This document shows positions 39,501 through 49,639 of a DNA stretch of 64,000 nt, one piece after another. The position numbers and the translations under genes are program-made. The notes under the pieces are model-generated. The model was not told the DNA's origin. It worked only from the letters and a program-made list of their open reading frames with translations, and searched no databases. Origin of the DNA: Marinactinospora thermotolerans DSM 45154 (GTDB taxonomy: Bacteria > Actinomycetota > Actinomycetes > Streptosporangiales > Streptosporangiaceae); NCBI RefSeq assembly GCF_900167435.1, contig NZ_FUWS01000002.1, positions 173,924 to 237,923 on the forward strand. The letters are read 5' to 3'. Within the stretch, counting starts at the first letter, position 1; each line of letters starts with the position of its first letter.

Positions 39501-40759
39501 GTGCCCTGAGGGAACTGCAACGTGGAAACGTCCGGCAGTACGGCATGCTGATGGCCCTCGTGGCCATCGTCGTCCTGTTCAGCGTCCTGACCGGCGGACT
39601 GCTGCTGCGCCCGATCAACATCACCAACCTCATCATGCAGAACAGCTACGTGCTGATCCTGGCCATCGGCATGATGCTGGTGATCGTCACCGGGCACATC
39701 GACCTGTCGGTCGGCTCGGTGGTGGCCTTCGTCGGTGCGGTCTCGGCGGTGATGCTGACGAGCTGGGACCTGCCCGTTCCCCTCGTCATCGTGCTCGCCC
39801 TGGGGATGGGCGCGCTCGTCGGCGCCTGGCAGGGGTTCTGGATCGCCTACGTGCGCATCCCCGCGTTCATCGTCACGCTCGCCGGAATGCTCGTCTTCCG
39901 CGGCGCGACCATGATCGTCCTCGGCGGGGAGTCGATCGGTCCCCTGCCCGATTCGCTGCGCGCACTGGGCTCGGGCTACCTCCCCGACGTGTTCGGCGGA
40001 CAGATCCACGTCCTGACGCTCGTGCTCGGCGCGCTGGCCTGCGCCGCGCTGGTGTGGAGCCGGCTGCGGGCGCGGGCGCGCAGCCGGCGTCACGGACTGC
40101 AGGTCGGCTCGGCGGCCCTGTTCTGGGCGAGGACGATCGCCCTCGTCGTGGTCGTCATGGCCTTCGCCTACGTCCTGGCGATCGAGAATGGCGTCCCGGT
40201 GGTCGGTGTGCTGCTCGTCGCGCTCATCGTCGTGTTCTCCTTCGTCATGAACAGCACCACGGTCGGACGTCATGTCTATGCGGTCGGCGGGAACGAGAAG
40301 GCCGCGATGCTCTCGGGGGTGAAGACCCAGCGCACGACCTTCTGGGTCTTCGTCACCATGGGAACGCTGTCGGCGCTGGCGGGGCTGGTGTTCATGGCCC
40401 GGCTCAACGCGGCGACGCCGCGCGCCGGGACGATGTTCGAGCTCGACGCGATCGCCGCGGCGTTCATCGGCGGGGCCTCGGCGTCGGGCGGTGTGGGGAC
40501 CGTGGTGGGCGCCGTCGTCGGAGCGCTCGTCATGGGCGTGATGAACAACGGCATGTCCCTGATCGGCCTGGGCGCCGATTGGCAGCAGGCCATCAAGGGG
40601 CTGGTGCTGCTGGCCGCGGTCGCCTTCGACATCTACAACAAGAACCGGGTCGGCCGGTCGGTCATGGACCGGGTGTCGGCGCGGGGGGTCGGCGGGGAGC
40701 CGCCGCAGGACCGGTCGGCGCGTGGGGTCCGCGCGCGGACCCCCACCGGCGGGGGATGA
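39497..40759 (+). CDS. Sugar ABC transporter permease (CUT2, XylH/GguB-like)
   Basis: 420 residues with about ten membrane segments. Conserved CUT2 permease stretches are [60 protein letters not shown] and [20 protein letters not shown]. It is longer than RbsC and fits the XylH/GguB subgroup. It is the last gene of the island, with an Arg/Pro-rich cytoplasmic tail, and is followed by a strong terminator. The three CUT2 genes form a complete importer, unlike the CUT1 set upstream. Confidence 0.93.
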   Translation: MSALRELQRGNVRQYGMLMALVAIVVLFSVLTGGLLLRPINITNLIMQNSYVLILAIGMMLVIVTGHIDLSVGSVVAFVGAVSAVMLTSWDLPVPLVIVLALGMGALVGAWQGFWIAYVRIPAFIVTLAGMLVFRGATMIVLGGESIGPLPDSLRALGSGYLPDVFGGQIHVLTLVLGALACAALVWSRLRARARSRRHGLQVGSAALFWARTIALVVVVMAFAYVLAIENGVPVVGVLLVALIVVFSFVMNSTTVGRHVYAVGGNEKAAMLSGVKTQRTTFWVFVTMGTLSALAGLVFMARLNAATPRAGTMFELDAIAAAFIGGASASGGVGTVVGAVVGALVMGVMNNGMSLIGLGADWQQAIKGLVLLAAVAFDIYNKNRVGRSVMDRVSARGVGGEPPQDRSARGVRARTPTGGG

Positions 40760-40768
40760 GCCGAGAGC

Positions 40769-40797
40769 GGGTGTGGTCCGGTGGCCGGACCACACCC
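40769..40797 (+). terminator. Terminator at the end of the arabinose island
   Basis: Perfect 13-bp stem (40769-40781 with 40785-40797) and a 3-base loop, ten bases after the permease stop. It closes the ara region before the MHYT gene. The following 40798-40990 is AT-richer than its surroundings and probably holds the MHYT promoter. Confidence 0.85.
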
Positions 40798-40990
40798 GTG
40801 CCGGAATGTTTCCGCTCGTCCCCGTGGACCCTCGGTGACCTGGGATCTCAGAACGGGTGAACTTCATAAAGAGTAGATATCGACATATAGCTGACAAGGG
40901 GCGAAGGTCCTAGGCTCGGTCTCCCCGACGTGGCGGACGTCACGTCGCTTCGCGTCACGTCGACGCTCCGGGTCCGGAAAGGACGGCGCC

Positions 40991-41950
40991 ATGGCAGAGG
41001 TCGAGCACTACGCCTATGGGTGGTGGACCCCCGCGCTCGCCTACGCGGTCTCCTGTCTGGGCGCCTTCATCGGACTGACGATGACGGCGCGGGCCCGGGC
41101 GGTCGGCGGCCGGGCCCGCGCCGGATGGCTCGCCTGCGCGGCCGTATCCATCGGCTGCATCGGCATCTGGGCCATGCACTTCATCGCGATGCTCGGGTTC
41201 CGCGTCCCGGGGGTCCCCATCCGCTACGACGTCCTCCTCACCGTCCTCAGCGGCCTGCTGGCGGTCCTGGTCGTCGGCGCCGGCCTGGCCCTCATCGGGA
41301 TGCGCCGCCGGGGCGTCGGCGCGCTGCTCGGCGCCGGGCTCATCACCGGCCTGGGCGTGGCCGGCATGCACTACCTGGGGATGGCGTCGATGCGCATGGA
41401 CGCCCATATGTCCCACCGCTGGGAGTTCCTCGCCGCCGCGGTCGCCATCGGGATCCTCGCCTCCACCGCCGCGCTGTGGGCCGCGCTCTACGTCACGGGG
41501 ATCGGTGGTGGGGTGGTCGCCGCGCTCATCATGGGGGCGGCGGTCAGTGCGATGCACTACACCGGGATGCTCGGGGTCGAGATCACCCCGATCGAGGTGA
41601 CCGACCACGTGGTCATGGCGCAGGAGGTGGAGGGCCACGTCCACGAACACGCGGGGGAGGGGGCCACCGGCATGGACTTCTTCCTCCCGCTGTTCGTCGG
41701 CCTGGCCATGTTGACCCTCCTGTTCGTCCTGATCCTCGTGCTCTCCCCCGGAGAACGCGAGTACGGCGAACGCCGCAGCTTCGAACAGCGCCTCGCCGGC
41801 ATCCGCAAGGCGACCCGGAGCGGGCCCTCGCCCGGCCCCCGTCCCACGGCCGGGACGGAGCCCGCCGTGTCGATGTTCGAACGCCCCTCCCGGCCCGCGC
41901 CCCCCACCCCTCCACCAGGGCGGGGTCGAGGCGGCCACCGACGTCAATAG
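40991..41950 (+). CDS. MHYT domain membrane protein (putative gas/metal-sensing)
   Basis: 319 residues. Seven membrane segments are predicted. Three MHYT-type motifs are visible, in [12 protein letters not shown] (about residues 59-70), [19 protein letters not shown] (about 117-135) and [14 protein letters not shown] (about 182-195). The Met/His pairs of this fold are proposed to bind copper and sense O2, CO or NO. Unlike many MHYT proteins there is no GGDEF, EAL or kinase output. A His-rich loop ([10 protein letters not shown]) and a disordered Pro-rich tail follow instead. Its stop is nine bases before dnaG. Confidence 0.88.
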   Translation: MAEVEHYAYGWWTPALAYAVSCLGAFIGLTMTARARAVGGRARAGWLACAAVSIGCIGIWAMHFIAMLGFRVPGVPIRYDVLLTVLSGLLAVLVVGAGLALIGMRRRGVGALLGAGLITGLGVAGMHYLGMASMRMDAHMSHRWEFLAAAVAIGILASTAALWAALYVTGIGGGVVAALIMGAAVSAMHYTGMLGVEITPIEVTDHVVMAQEVEGHVHEHAGEGATGMDFFLPLFVGLAMLTLLFVLILVLSPGEREYGERRSFEQRLAGIRKATRSGPSPGPRPTAGTEPAVSMFERPSRPAPPTPPPGRGRGGHRRQ

Positions 41951-41959
41951 ACTTCCCAT

Positions 41960-43837
41960 GTGGCCGGCCGAATCCGAGACGAAGACGTCGCGCTCGTCCG
42001 CGAGCGCTCCCCGATCGCCGAAGTGGTGGGGGAGTACCTGCAGCTCCGCAACGCCGGGGGAGGCTCTCTCAAGGGACTGTGCCCCTTCCACGACGAGAAG
42101 TCCCCGTCGTTCAACGTCACCCCCTCCCGGGGGCTCTTCTACTGCTTCGGGTGCGGCGAGGGCGGCGACGTCATCGCCTTCGTCCAGAAGATCGAGCACC
42201 TGAGCTTCGTCGAGGCCGTCGAGAACCTCGCCCGGGGCGCCGGTATCCAGCTGCGCTACGAGCAGGGCGGGTACGTGCCCCGCAACGAGCAGGGACAGCG
42301 TCAACGCCTGCTGGAGGCCCACCAGGCCGCCGCCGCGTTCTACGCCGAGCAGCTACTGACGCCCCAGGCCCAAGAGGCGCGCCGCTTCCTCAGCGAGCGC
42401 GGGTTCACCCGCGCCGACGCCGAGCACTTCGGCGTCGGTTACGCTCCCGCCGGCTGGGAGGCGCTCACCACGTACCTGCGCGGCAAAGGCTTCACCGACA
42501 AGGAGATCATCCTCGGCGGGCTGGCCAGCCAGGGGCGGCGCGGCCCCTACGACAAGTTCCGCAACCGGCTGGTGTGGCCGGTGCGCGAGGTCACCGGCGA
42601 GGTGGTGGGGTTCGGCGCGCGCAAGCTCGACCCCGACGACGACGGACCCAAGTACCTCAACACCCAGGAGACCCCGCTCTTCAAGAAGAGCCACCTGCTC
42701 TACGGGCTCGACCTCGCCAAACGCGAGATCTCCCGGCAGCGTCAGGCGGTCATCGTCGAGGGCTACACCGACGTCATGGCCTGTCACCTCGCCGGGGTCA
42801 CCACCGCGGTCGCCACCTGCGGCACCTCCTTCGGCAGCGAGCACATGAAGATCCTGCGCCGGATGCTGCTGGGTCGCTCGGAGTTCGGGGGCGAGGTCGT
42901 CTTCACCTTCGACGGTGACGCGGCCGGACAGAAGGCGGCGCTGCGCGCCTTCGCCGAAGAGCACGGTTTCACCAGCGAGACCTTCGTCGCCGTGCAGCCG
43001 GACGGCCTCGACCCGTGTGACCTGCGCATCCAACAGGGAGACGGCGCCGTGCGGGACCTGATCGCGGCCAAGAAGCCGCTGTATGAGTTCGTGATCCGCA
43101 GCGCCATCCAGGGGCACAACCTCGACACCCCGGAGGGGCGGATGGCCGCCTTCGAGGCGGCGGCGCCGATCGTGGCGAGCATCCGCCACGAGGGCGTGCG
43201 CAAGTTCTACGGGCTCAACCTGGACAAGTGGACGGGGCTGATGGACGAGCGGTTCGTGCTGCGCCGCGTCCACCAACTGGCCCGCGGCGTCCGTGACGGT
43301 GACCGCAGGCAGGCCGCACCGGTCCGCCCTTCCCGGCCCGACCACGACGCCTCCTCCTACGACCTGCGCGACCCCTCGCTCCAGAGGGAACGGCTCGCGC
43401 TCAAACTGGCCGTGCAGCACCCCTCACTGGCGCTGGAGTTCGACCGGCTGGACGCCGAGACGTTCACCGTCCCCCAGCACCGGGCGATGGTCGAGCTCAT
43501 CCGCGCGCAGGGGGGCGTCGCCGCCGCCGATGACCCGGCGCAGTGGTCGCTCCGGCTGCGCGAGGCCGCACCCAACGAGGTGCAACGCGAGTTCGTCACA
43601 CAATTGGCCGTGGAACCGATCGAGGTCTATGGAGAGGTTGACGAGCGGTACGCGAACGAAATCCTGGGCACGATCAAAATTCATTCCATCAACCGCCGGG
43701 TCACAAACCTGAAATCACGCCTTGGTCGTCTCGACCCGATCACCGAGGCCGAGGATTACCAGCGGGTATTCAGCGAACTCATGGCGGTTGAGCAGCAGAA
43801 AAGGCAGATGCGGGAACGCACGGTGGGTGACACCTGA
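41960..43837 (+). CDS. dnaG: DNA primase
   Basis: Synthesises RNA primers at replication forks. 625 residues. The zinc-ribbon uses Cys41, His44, Cys62 and Cys65 ([10 protein letters not shown] ... [13 protein letters not shown]). The TOPRIM catalytic core has [18 protein letters not shown] and [20 protein letters not shown]. The C-terminal helicase-binding part runs from about residue 470. The start is GTG 41960. No ribosome-binding site is evident, but TAGACT at 41948-41953 would place +1 on the GTG, so the message may be leaderless. A primary-type sigma factor gene follows 59 bases downstream, echoing the dnaG-rpoD pairing of other bacteria. Confidence 0.96.
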   Translation: MAGRIRDEDVALVRERSPIAEVVGEYLQLRNAGGGSLKGLCPFHDEKSPSFNVTPSRGLFYCFGCGEGGDVIAFVQKIEHLSFVEAVENLARGAGIQLRYEQGGYVPRNEQGQRQRLLEAHQAAAAFYAEQLLTPQAQEARRFLSERGFTRADAEHFGVGYAPAGWEALTTYLRGKGFTDKEIILGGLASQGRRGPYDKFRNRLVWPVREVTGEVVGFGARKLDPDDDGPKYLNTQETPLFKKSHLLYGLDLAKREISRQRQAVIVEGYTDVMACHLAGVTTAVATCGTSFGSEHMKILRRMLLGRSEFGGEVVFTFDGDAAGQKAALRAFAEEHGFTSETFVAVQPDGLDPCDLRIQQGDGAVRDLIAAKKPLYEFVIRSAIQGHNLDTPEGRMAAFEAAAPIVASIRHEGVRKFYGLNLDKWTGLMDERFVLRRVHQLARGVRDGDRRQAAPVRPSRPDHDASSYDLRDPSLQRERLALKLAVQHPSLALEFDRLDAETFTVPQHRAMVELIRAQGGVAAADDPAQWSLRLREAAPNEVQREFVTQLAVEPIEVYGEVDERYANEILGTIKIHSINRRVTNLKSRLGRLDPITEAEDYQRVFSELMAVEQQKRQMRERTVGDT

Positions 43838-43896
43838 CACAAGGGTGACAAAAATAGTTCTCTCTGCCGCGCTGTATGAGGGGGCACACTGGGGGT

Positions 43897-45042
<1,146 letters not shown>

Positions 45043-45078
45043 GGCGCCGGGGAACGTCGCGTGACGTGGGGGAGTTCC

Positions 45079-45112
45079 GAGTCGGCCGGTGTCGGCCCGT
45101 ACCGGCCGACTC
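45079..45112 (+). terminator. Terminator after the sigma factor gene
   Basis: Perfect 12-bp stem (45079-45090 with 45101-45112) with a 10-base loop, between the sigma factor and chitinase genes. Confidence 0.7.
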
Positions 45113-45159
45113 CCGGTAACGTACTGTGCTGTTCGCCTCACCCGGGCTAACGTTCAACT

Positions 45160-46512
45160 GTGAAGGCAGCCCACCAACATCGCCCCTCGCGCGGGGGCCC
45201 CCGACACAGGAACATGCTCCTCGGCGTCGTGGCGATCGTCGGGGTGGCTGGACTGCTGTTCGGCGCCGCCACGGTGGTCGAAGGGCGTCCGGGCATCTTC
45301 GGGGGTCAGCCACAGCGCATCGGCTACTTCGCCGACTGGAACACCGCCAACCGGGGATTTCGGATCAAGGACGTCGACGACAGCGGGGCGGCGGCCCGCC
45401 TGACCCGCGTGATGTGGGCCTTCGGCGACGTCAGCGCCCAAGGCACCTGCCACATCCCGGCCGGTTCCTCCCAGGCGTGGGAGATCTACCAGCGCCGCTA
45501 CTCCGCGGCCGACAGCGTCGACGGACGCGCCGACGACTACGATCAGCCGTTGTCCGGCAGCCTGAACCAGCTGCGCAAGCTCCGCGGCGAACACCCCGAG
45601 CTCGGCGCCAGCATCTCCCTGGGGGGGTGGAACTGGTCCGATCACTTCTCCGACGCCGCGCTCACCGAGGAGTCACGCGAGCGGTTCGTGTCCTCGTGTA
45701 TCGACCTGTGGCTGCGCGGGGACTTCCCCCGCATGGGCGGCGAGCCCCAAGGGGGCGACGGAGCCGCCGCGGGTGTCTTCGACGGCATCGACCTCGACTG
45801 GGAGTGGCCGGGGGGCGGGGGCCATCCCGACAACACCGAGCGTCCCGAGGACAAGCGCAACTTCACCCTGCTGGTCCAGGAGTTCCGCCGACAGCTCGAC
45901 GCGCTGGAGGACGAGACCGGCGAGGAGTACACGCTGTCGGTGTCGCTGTCGCACGATCCGGAGCTGATGCGGGCCGGCTACGAGCCGGAGCTGTTCGACT
46001 CCGTCGACTTCGCCACCGTGCAGGGCTACGACTTCACCGGCTCGTGGAGCGACACGACCCAGCACCACTCCCAGCTCTACGCGCCCGAGGGCGCGGCCGG
46101 CCGGGCCAGCGCGGACCTCGCGGTACGCACCTACCTCGACTACGGGCTTCCCGCCGACAAGCTGGTGTTGGGCTTCCCGGGCTTCGGGCGGGGCTGGAGC
46201 GGGGTCGGCTCGGAGAACTTCGGACGCCACGCCCCGGCCACGGGGCCCGCCGACGGCGACTACGGCGAGGGCACCGACGCCTACGCCGACCTCCAGCAGC
46301 GTCCGGGACAGCGTTTCTTCGACCCGGTGAACGGCGCCTACTGGATCTACGACGGCGACGAGTGGTGGACCTACGACACCCCCGAGGTCGTCGCCCTCAA
46401 AGGGGCCTACGTCCGCGATATGGACCTGGGCGGCCTCATGCTGTGGAACCTCGACATGGATCCCGGCGGTGAACTCGTCACCGCCATGGACGAGTCGCTG
46501 CGCGACGATTAG
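45160..46512 (+). CDS. Glycoside hydrolase family 18 (chitinase-like)
   Basis: 450 residues. An N-terminal membrane anchor or uncleaved signal (about 18-40, NMLLGVVAIVGVAGLLFGAA) precedes a full GH18 barrel. The start of the barrel is RIGYFADWNTANRGFRIKDV. The active-site motif FDGIDLDWEWPGGGG keeps DxxDxDxE, with catalytic Glu about 215. SISLGGWNWSDHF and VQGYDFTGSWSDTTQHHSQL are also family-typical, and LMLWNLDMD is the final strand. There is no chitin-binding domain. GTG 45160 lies seven bases after TAACGT (45148-45153), suggesting leaderless expression. Substrate is probably chitin or a related GlcNAc polymer. Confidence 0.9.
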   Translation: MKAAHQHRPSRGGPRHRNMLLGVVAIVGVAGLLFGAATVVEGRPGIFGGQPQRIGYFADWNTANRGFRIKDVDDSGAAARLTRVMWAFGDVSAQGTCHIPAGSSQAWEIYQRRYSAADSVDGRADDYDQPLSGSLNQLRKLRGEHPELGASISLGGWNWSDHFSDAALTEESRERFVSSCIDLWLRGDFPRMGGEPQGGDGAAAGVFDGIDLDWEWPGGGGHPDNTERPEDKRNFTLLVQEFRRQLDALEDETGEEYTLSVSLSHDPELMRAGYEPELFDSVDFATVQGYDFTGSWSDTTQHHSQLYAPEGAAGRASADLAVRTYLDYGLPADKLVLGFPGFGRGWSGVGSENFGRHAPATGPADGDYGEGTDAYADLQQRPGQRFFDPVNGAYWIYDGDEWWTYDTPEVVALKGAYVRDMDLGGLMLWNLDMDPGGELVTAMDESLRDD

Positions 46513-46526
46513 CCCTGGCTCCCTGG

Positions 46527-46569
46527 CCGGTTCCGGACAGGGGCCGGGCCCGCCCGTCCCCGGAACCGG
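46527..46569 (+). terminator. Imperfect terminator hairpin after the chitinase
   Basis: A 10-bp perfect outer stem (46527-46536 with 46560-46569) with further imperfect pairing inside, 15 bases after the stop. The stretch 46570-46739 otherwise holds the presumed promoter of the coiled-coil cassette, with TAACTT at about 46664-46669 as a possible -10. Confidence 0.55.
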
Positions 46570-46739
46570 GCCGGCGAGGTGAAGAAACGCGATGTCGGTG
46601 ATGGAGGGCTGCCCGCCTTAACCGGAGGGTGAAACCCGGAATGTCGCACCTCACCGCAATACTGCTAACTTCCACCTGAAATCCCCTGGAGTGCGCGGGA
46701 TGGCCGTTGGAAGCGTGGATCCTGAGGAAGGAGAACGCG

Positions 46740-47549
46740 ATGCCGCCGTTGGGGCCTTTGCTGAGATTCCTGGACGTCGCCCCCTGGGCCGCGGCCACGG
46801 CCCTGGGAATCTTCGCCGCCGCCGGACTGGTCATCGCGGTCTCCGAATTCCGCAGGTCGCAGAACACGCGGCTGCGCCGGAACTATTTCGAGAAGGGCGA
46901 GATCCCCAAACGCAAGAAGTTTCTCCTGTTCGGGGCTGAGACCAGGGAGATGAAATACGTTCCCGGAACCAAGATTCCGCTGAGCGAGATGAGGCCCCAG
47001 GCGGTCGAGAAGTTCCGCGACGAGATCGTCACCGGCCGGGACCGGGCCGATGAGATGGAGCTCCTGGGCCACAAGGGAGGCTTCGTCCCCTCGGAGAGGG
47101 TGGCCGCTCTCCGGGAGCAGATCCAGGGCGAGGAGAACAAGCTCGCTCCCGAAAGGGCGGCCCTGCTGCCCCTCCAAGACGAGAACAGGAAGTTGGAACA
47201 GCTGGCCGCGCGGGTCGAGGAGGAGGGACGGCCCTACCAGGACATCGCCCAGCGGGCCGCCGAGCTCCAGCGCCGGGTGAACAACGAGGTCAAACGGGTG
47301 ACCAGCGACATCAAGCGTGGGGGCGACGCGCTCAAACAGGTCACCGACCAGGTCAAGGCCGATCCCCGGGTGGTCAAGTTGGAGAAGACGGCCGGGGAGG
47401 AACGAGAGGGGGCGGCTCTCGCCGGCTTCGATCTCGAAAAGGCAGTGAAGAAGAGACTGGGGTCTGCGGGAGAGCCGCGGAACCAGGGGAACCGGTCGAG
47501 GCTCACCGGTTGGCACAATAAGGGCGGCTCCAGCAGAGGGAAGAAGTGA
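46740..47549 (+). CDS. Unrecognised membrane-anchored coiled-coil protein (cassette gene 1)
   Basis: 269 residues, not recognised. One membrane segment lies near the N-terminus (about 10-34, VAPWAAATALGIFAAAGLVI). A very basic patch follows (NTRLRRNYFEKGEIPKRKKF), then a largely helical, charged region. Heptad-like stretches occur about 115-150 (SERVAALREQIQGEENKLAP) and 165-220 (EEEGRPYQDIAQRAAELQRR; NNEVKRVTSDIKRGGDALKQ). The C-terminus is Gly/Lys/Arg-rich. The bulk is probably cytoplasmic. ATG 46740 has AAGGAG upstream. Three further membrane/helical genes follow with 36-41 base gaps in one orientation, so this heads an operon. Confidence 0.75.
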   Translation: MPPLGPLLRFLDVAPWAAATALGIFAAAGLVIAVSEFRRSQNTRLRRNYFEKGEIPKRKKFLLFGAETREMKYVPGTKIPLSEMRPQAVEKFRDEIVTGRDRADEMELLGHKGGFVPSERVAALREQIQGEENKLAPERAALLPLQDENRKLEQLAARVEEEGRPYQDIAQRAAELQRRVNNEVKRVTSDIKRGGDALKQVTDQVKADPRVVKLEKTAGEEREGAALAGFDLEKAVKKRLGSAGEPRNQGNRSRLTGWHNKGGSSRGKK

Positions 47550-47585
47550 CACGATGCTCCTCCTCCACATGCGGGGTGCAGACGG

Positions 47586-48011
47586 ATGACAGAGATCGTT
47601 CTGTGGGCCGTCCTCGCCCTGTTCGTGCTCCGTGAGGTGATCCGGGCGGTGTTCGCCTACCTGGGGCTCTACCATTCCCGGGCCCCCGAGGGCGACACCG
47701 CCACGTTCCAGGTCTCCGAGACGCTCGCCTCGACGCGACTGGAACTCCTGCGCCTGAGAGGCGAGCTGGAGACCGCCCGCCTGCCCGCGGGGGCGAGGGA
47801 CCCTGGCCGGTCCGGCACCGAGGGGTCGCCTGAGGGCGGCCTCGTGGGGTTCCCCGGCCGGGTGGGCGAGATGACGCGGCGCCTCACCGCCATCGCCGAG
47901 AACGGGCGGCGCTTCTCCGGAGTACGCGGTGCCTTCACCCGAGGCTCCCTCGCGCAGTTGGCCGTGGACATCGTGATCATCGCCGTCGCCGTGTGGATCG
48001 CCTCGTCATGA
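47586..48011 (+). CDS. Unrecognised small protein with two membrane segments (cassette gene 2)
   Basis: 141 residues. Membrane segments are at about 4-27 (IVLWAVLALFVLREVIRAVF) and 120-139 (LAQLAVDIVIIAVAVWIASS), and a helical soluble loop lies between them (VSETLASTRLELLRLRGELE; GRVGEMTRRLTAIAENGRRF). No domain is recognised. The two termini are probably on the same side of the membrane. It starts 36 bases after gene 1, with a weak ribosome-binding site, and ends 36 bases before gene 3. Confidence 0.7.
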   Translation: MTEIVLWAVLALFVLREVIRAVFAYLGLYHSRAPEGDTATFQVSETLASTRLELLRLRGELETARLPAGARDPGRSGTEGSPEGGLVGFPGRVGEMTRRLTAIAENGRRFSGVRGAFTRGSLAQLAVDIVIIAVAVWIASS

Positions 48012-48047
48012 CGCGGCCCCCGACCCAATCCGTGAGATGAGGTGGGC

Positions 48048-48899
48048 ATGGACCTTCTCGGTGCCCTGACGTCGATGGAAGCCGCCGTCATCTCCACGGC
48101 GCTGATCGTCGCCGGGGCCGTCACCCGGTGGAGGGTCAGCAAGGCGGCGAACGAGGACGCCGCGGCCGCGCGGGCGGATGTGCAGAAGGCCATCGAGACC
48201 CGGATCGAGACCGCGCAGAAGGCGCGAGAGCTCCACGAGTACGAGGGACGCGATCCCGAGACCGGGATGTCCATCCGGGAGAACGAACTCCAGCAGAAGA
48301 GAGCCGAGCTGGAGAAGGCCAACCGTGGGCTTCGCACGGGTATCGAGGAGGCCGTCGAGTCCCGCCCGCACAATCTCATGAAGGCGGAGACCGAGATCGC
48401 CGACATCCGACGCGCGCTCGCCGAGGCGCGGGCGGCGACCTCCACGCACGAGAACGCGAACGTCGCCATGGACGACACGCTCAGGCTCGCCCGGATCGCG
48501 GGACGCCTGGACGAGGACGACCGGGTCGTGGACACCACGGGGCTTCCCGATACCTACCGGGGCAACGTCGAGCGCGGTATCGCCGAGTGGAAGGACGTAC
48601 AGCGCAACGTCGGCCAGCCGGAACACGACCTCCTACGGGAGTTCGCCGACCAGACCGAGCAGTTGGCGCGGGAGAGCGCGCGGCTCAAACAGGGGCTCAC
48701 CCCCCAGGCGTCCACGGCGGCTTCGGAGGGACGGCGCCCCGGCACCGCTCCCGACGCCCCCGTATCCGACGTCAAAACGATGATCGACTCCTACCTCTCC
48801 CGCAGCAGGCGCGAGAGAACGGCACACAGGCCCGACGCCCCCGCACCCGCCTCCACGGAACGTCCGCACGGCCGGGGCCCGACCGGGCCGCGTGGCTGA
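48048..48899 (+). CDS. Unrecognised membrane-anchored coiled-coil protein (cassette gene 3)
   Basis: 283 residues. One N-terminal membrane segment (about 10-26, MEAAVISTALIVAGAVTRWR) is followed by a long alpha-helical, Glu/Arg/Ala-rich region to about 220 (AADVQKAIE-like repeats; IRENELQQKRAELEKANRGL; NLMKAETEIADIRRALAEAR; FADQTEQLARESARLKQGL). The C-terminal 60 residues are low-complexity and Pro-rich. The overall layout parallels gene 1: anchor, long helix, disordered tail. ATG 48048 is chosen after GAGGTGG; a GTG at 48042 is possible. No enzymatic motif is visible. Confidence 0.72.
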   Translation: MDLLGALTSMEAAVISTALIVAGAVTRWRVSKAANEDAAAARADVQKAIETRIETAQKARELHEYEGRDPETGMSIRENELQQKRAELEKANRGLRTGIEEAVESRPHNLMKAETEIADIRRALAEARAATSTHENANVAMDDTLRLARIAGRLDEDDRVVDTTGLPDTYRGNVERGIAEWKDVQRNVGQPEHDLLREFADQTEQLARESARLKQGLTPQASTAASEGRRPGTAPDAPVSDVKTMIDSYLSRSRRERTAHRPDAPAPASTERPHGRGPTGPRG

Positions 48900-48940
48900 G
48901 GGGTCGGCGTGAAGAGAAACCGGCGCCCACAGGAGAGGCC

Positions 48941-49339
48941 ATGACGTTGTTCCTGCCGCTCGCGATCATCATCGTCTCGTCGTGGACACTGGTCCGCTCC
49001 CTGGAGGGGGTCATGGACCACCACAACGCGGGCCCCGACATCGGACGCGGCGCGGCCCGCAACAGGGTCCGCAGACGGCAGGGCATCGAGACCGCCGCGA
49101 TCCTCCACCGCAGAGCGCCCGCCATCGTCGAGGCCGGCGAGGAGGACGCCCCCTCCCTGCTGAGGGAACTCGACGACGAATTGGCGCGGGTCGAGGCCGA
49201 GGGGGAGCGGGCCCTGGCGGGCGAGGAACGGCGCGAGGAGCGCGTCCGCGCGATCGCCTACGCCGTGGACTTCGGCTTCGCGGTCCTCGGGCTTCTCGGC
49301 GTGATCGTGGGGATCGTCCTCCTGGTGACGTCCCTGTGA
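48941..49339 (+). CDS. Unrecognised small protein with two membrane segments (cassette gene 4)
   Basis: 132 residues. Membrane segments lie at about 2-20 (TLFLPLAIIIVSSWTLVRSL) and 110-131 (VDFGFAVLGLLGVIVGIVLL). Between them is a charged helix with GRGAARNRVRRRQGIETAAI and LLRELDDELARVEAEGERAL. The layout mirrors gene 2, so the cassette alternates single-anchor long coils (1, 3) with double-anchor short helices (2, 4). ATG 48941 follows AGGAGAGG. A terminator 10 bases after the stop ends the cassette. Confidence 0.72.
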   Translation: MTLFLPLAIIIVSSWTLVRSLEGVMDHHNAGPDIGRGAARNRVRRRQGIETAAILHRRAPAIVEAGEEDAPSLLRELDDELARVEAEGERALAGEERREERVRAIAYAVDFGFAVLGLLGVIVGIVLLVTSL

Positions 49340-49348
49340 CCCCTCGTC

Positions 49349-49377
49349 CGCCCGCCGACGCCAGGCGCCGGCGGGCG
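49349..49377 (+). terminator. Terminator after the four-gene membrane cassette
   Basis: 12-bp stem with one mismatch (49349-49360 with 49366-49377) and a 5-base loop, followed by TCTTCG. The next 260 bases (49380-49639) contain no credible gene, only GC-rich sequence before the convergent PPOX gene. Confidence 0.65.
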
Positions 49378-49639
49378 TCTTCGCTGTGGCCGGACTCCCG
49401 CGCGGGGCGAAAGGACGGAAGCGCCACCGGGAACGGGGGCACAGGGGTTCCCTCCCCCCAGGCGGTGCTAAGGGGGACCGGAGCGGGCGAACCGGCGCCG
49501 CCGTGGGCCACCGGCGAGGAGAGCGTCCTGCCGGGGCCGGGCACGCCGTGGAGCACGCGCCCACCCCCGCGCCCGGCACGTTTCCACGGACGGTCCGGTG
49601 AGCCGGTCCCGCGGACCCGGGCCGGGCGCGGACATCTGC

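Noticed and set aside
45043-45159. Looked for a DasR-type site before the GH18 gene
   Set aside because: Only the sigma factor terminator and a TAACGT hexamer are present; no GGTCTA palindrome.
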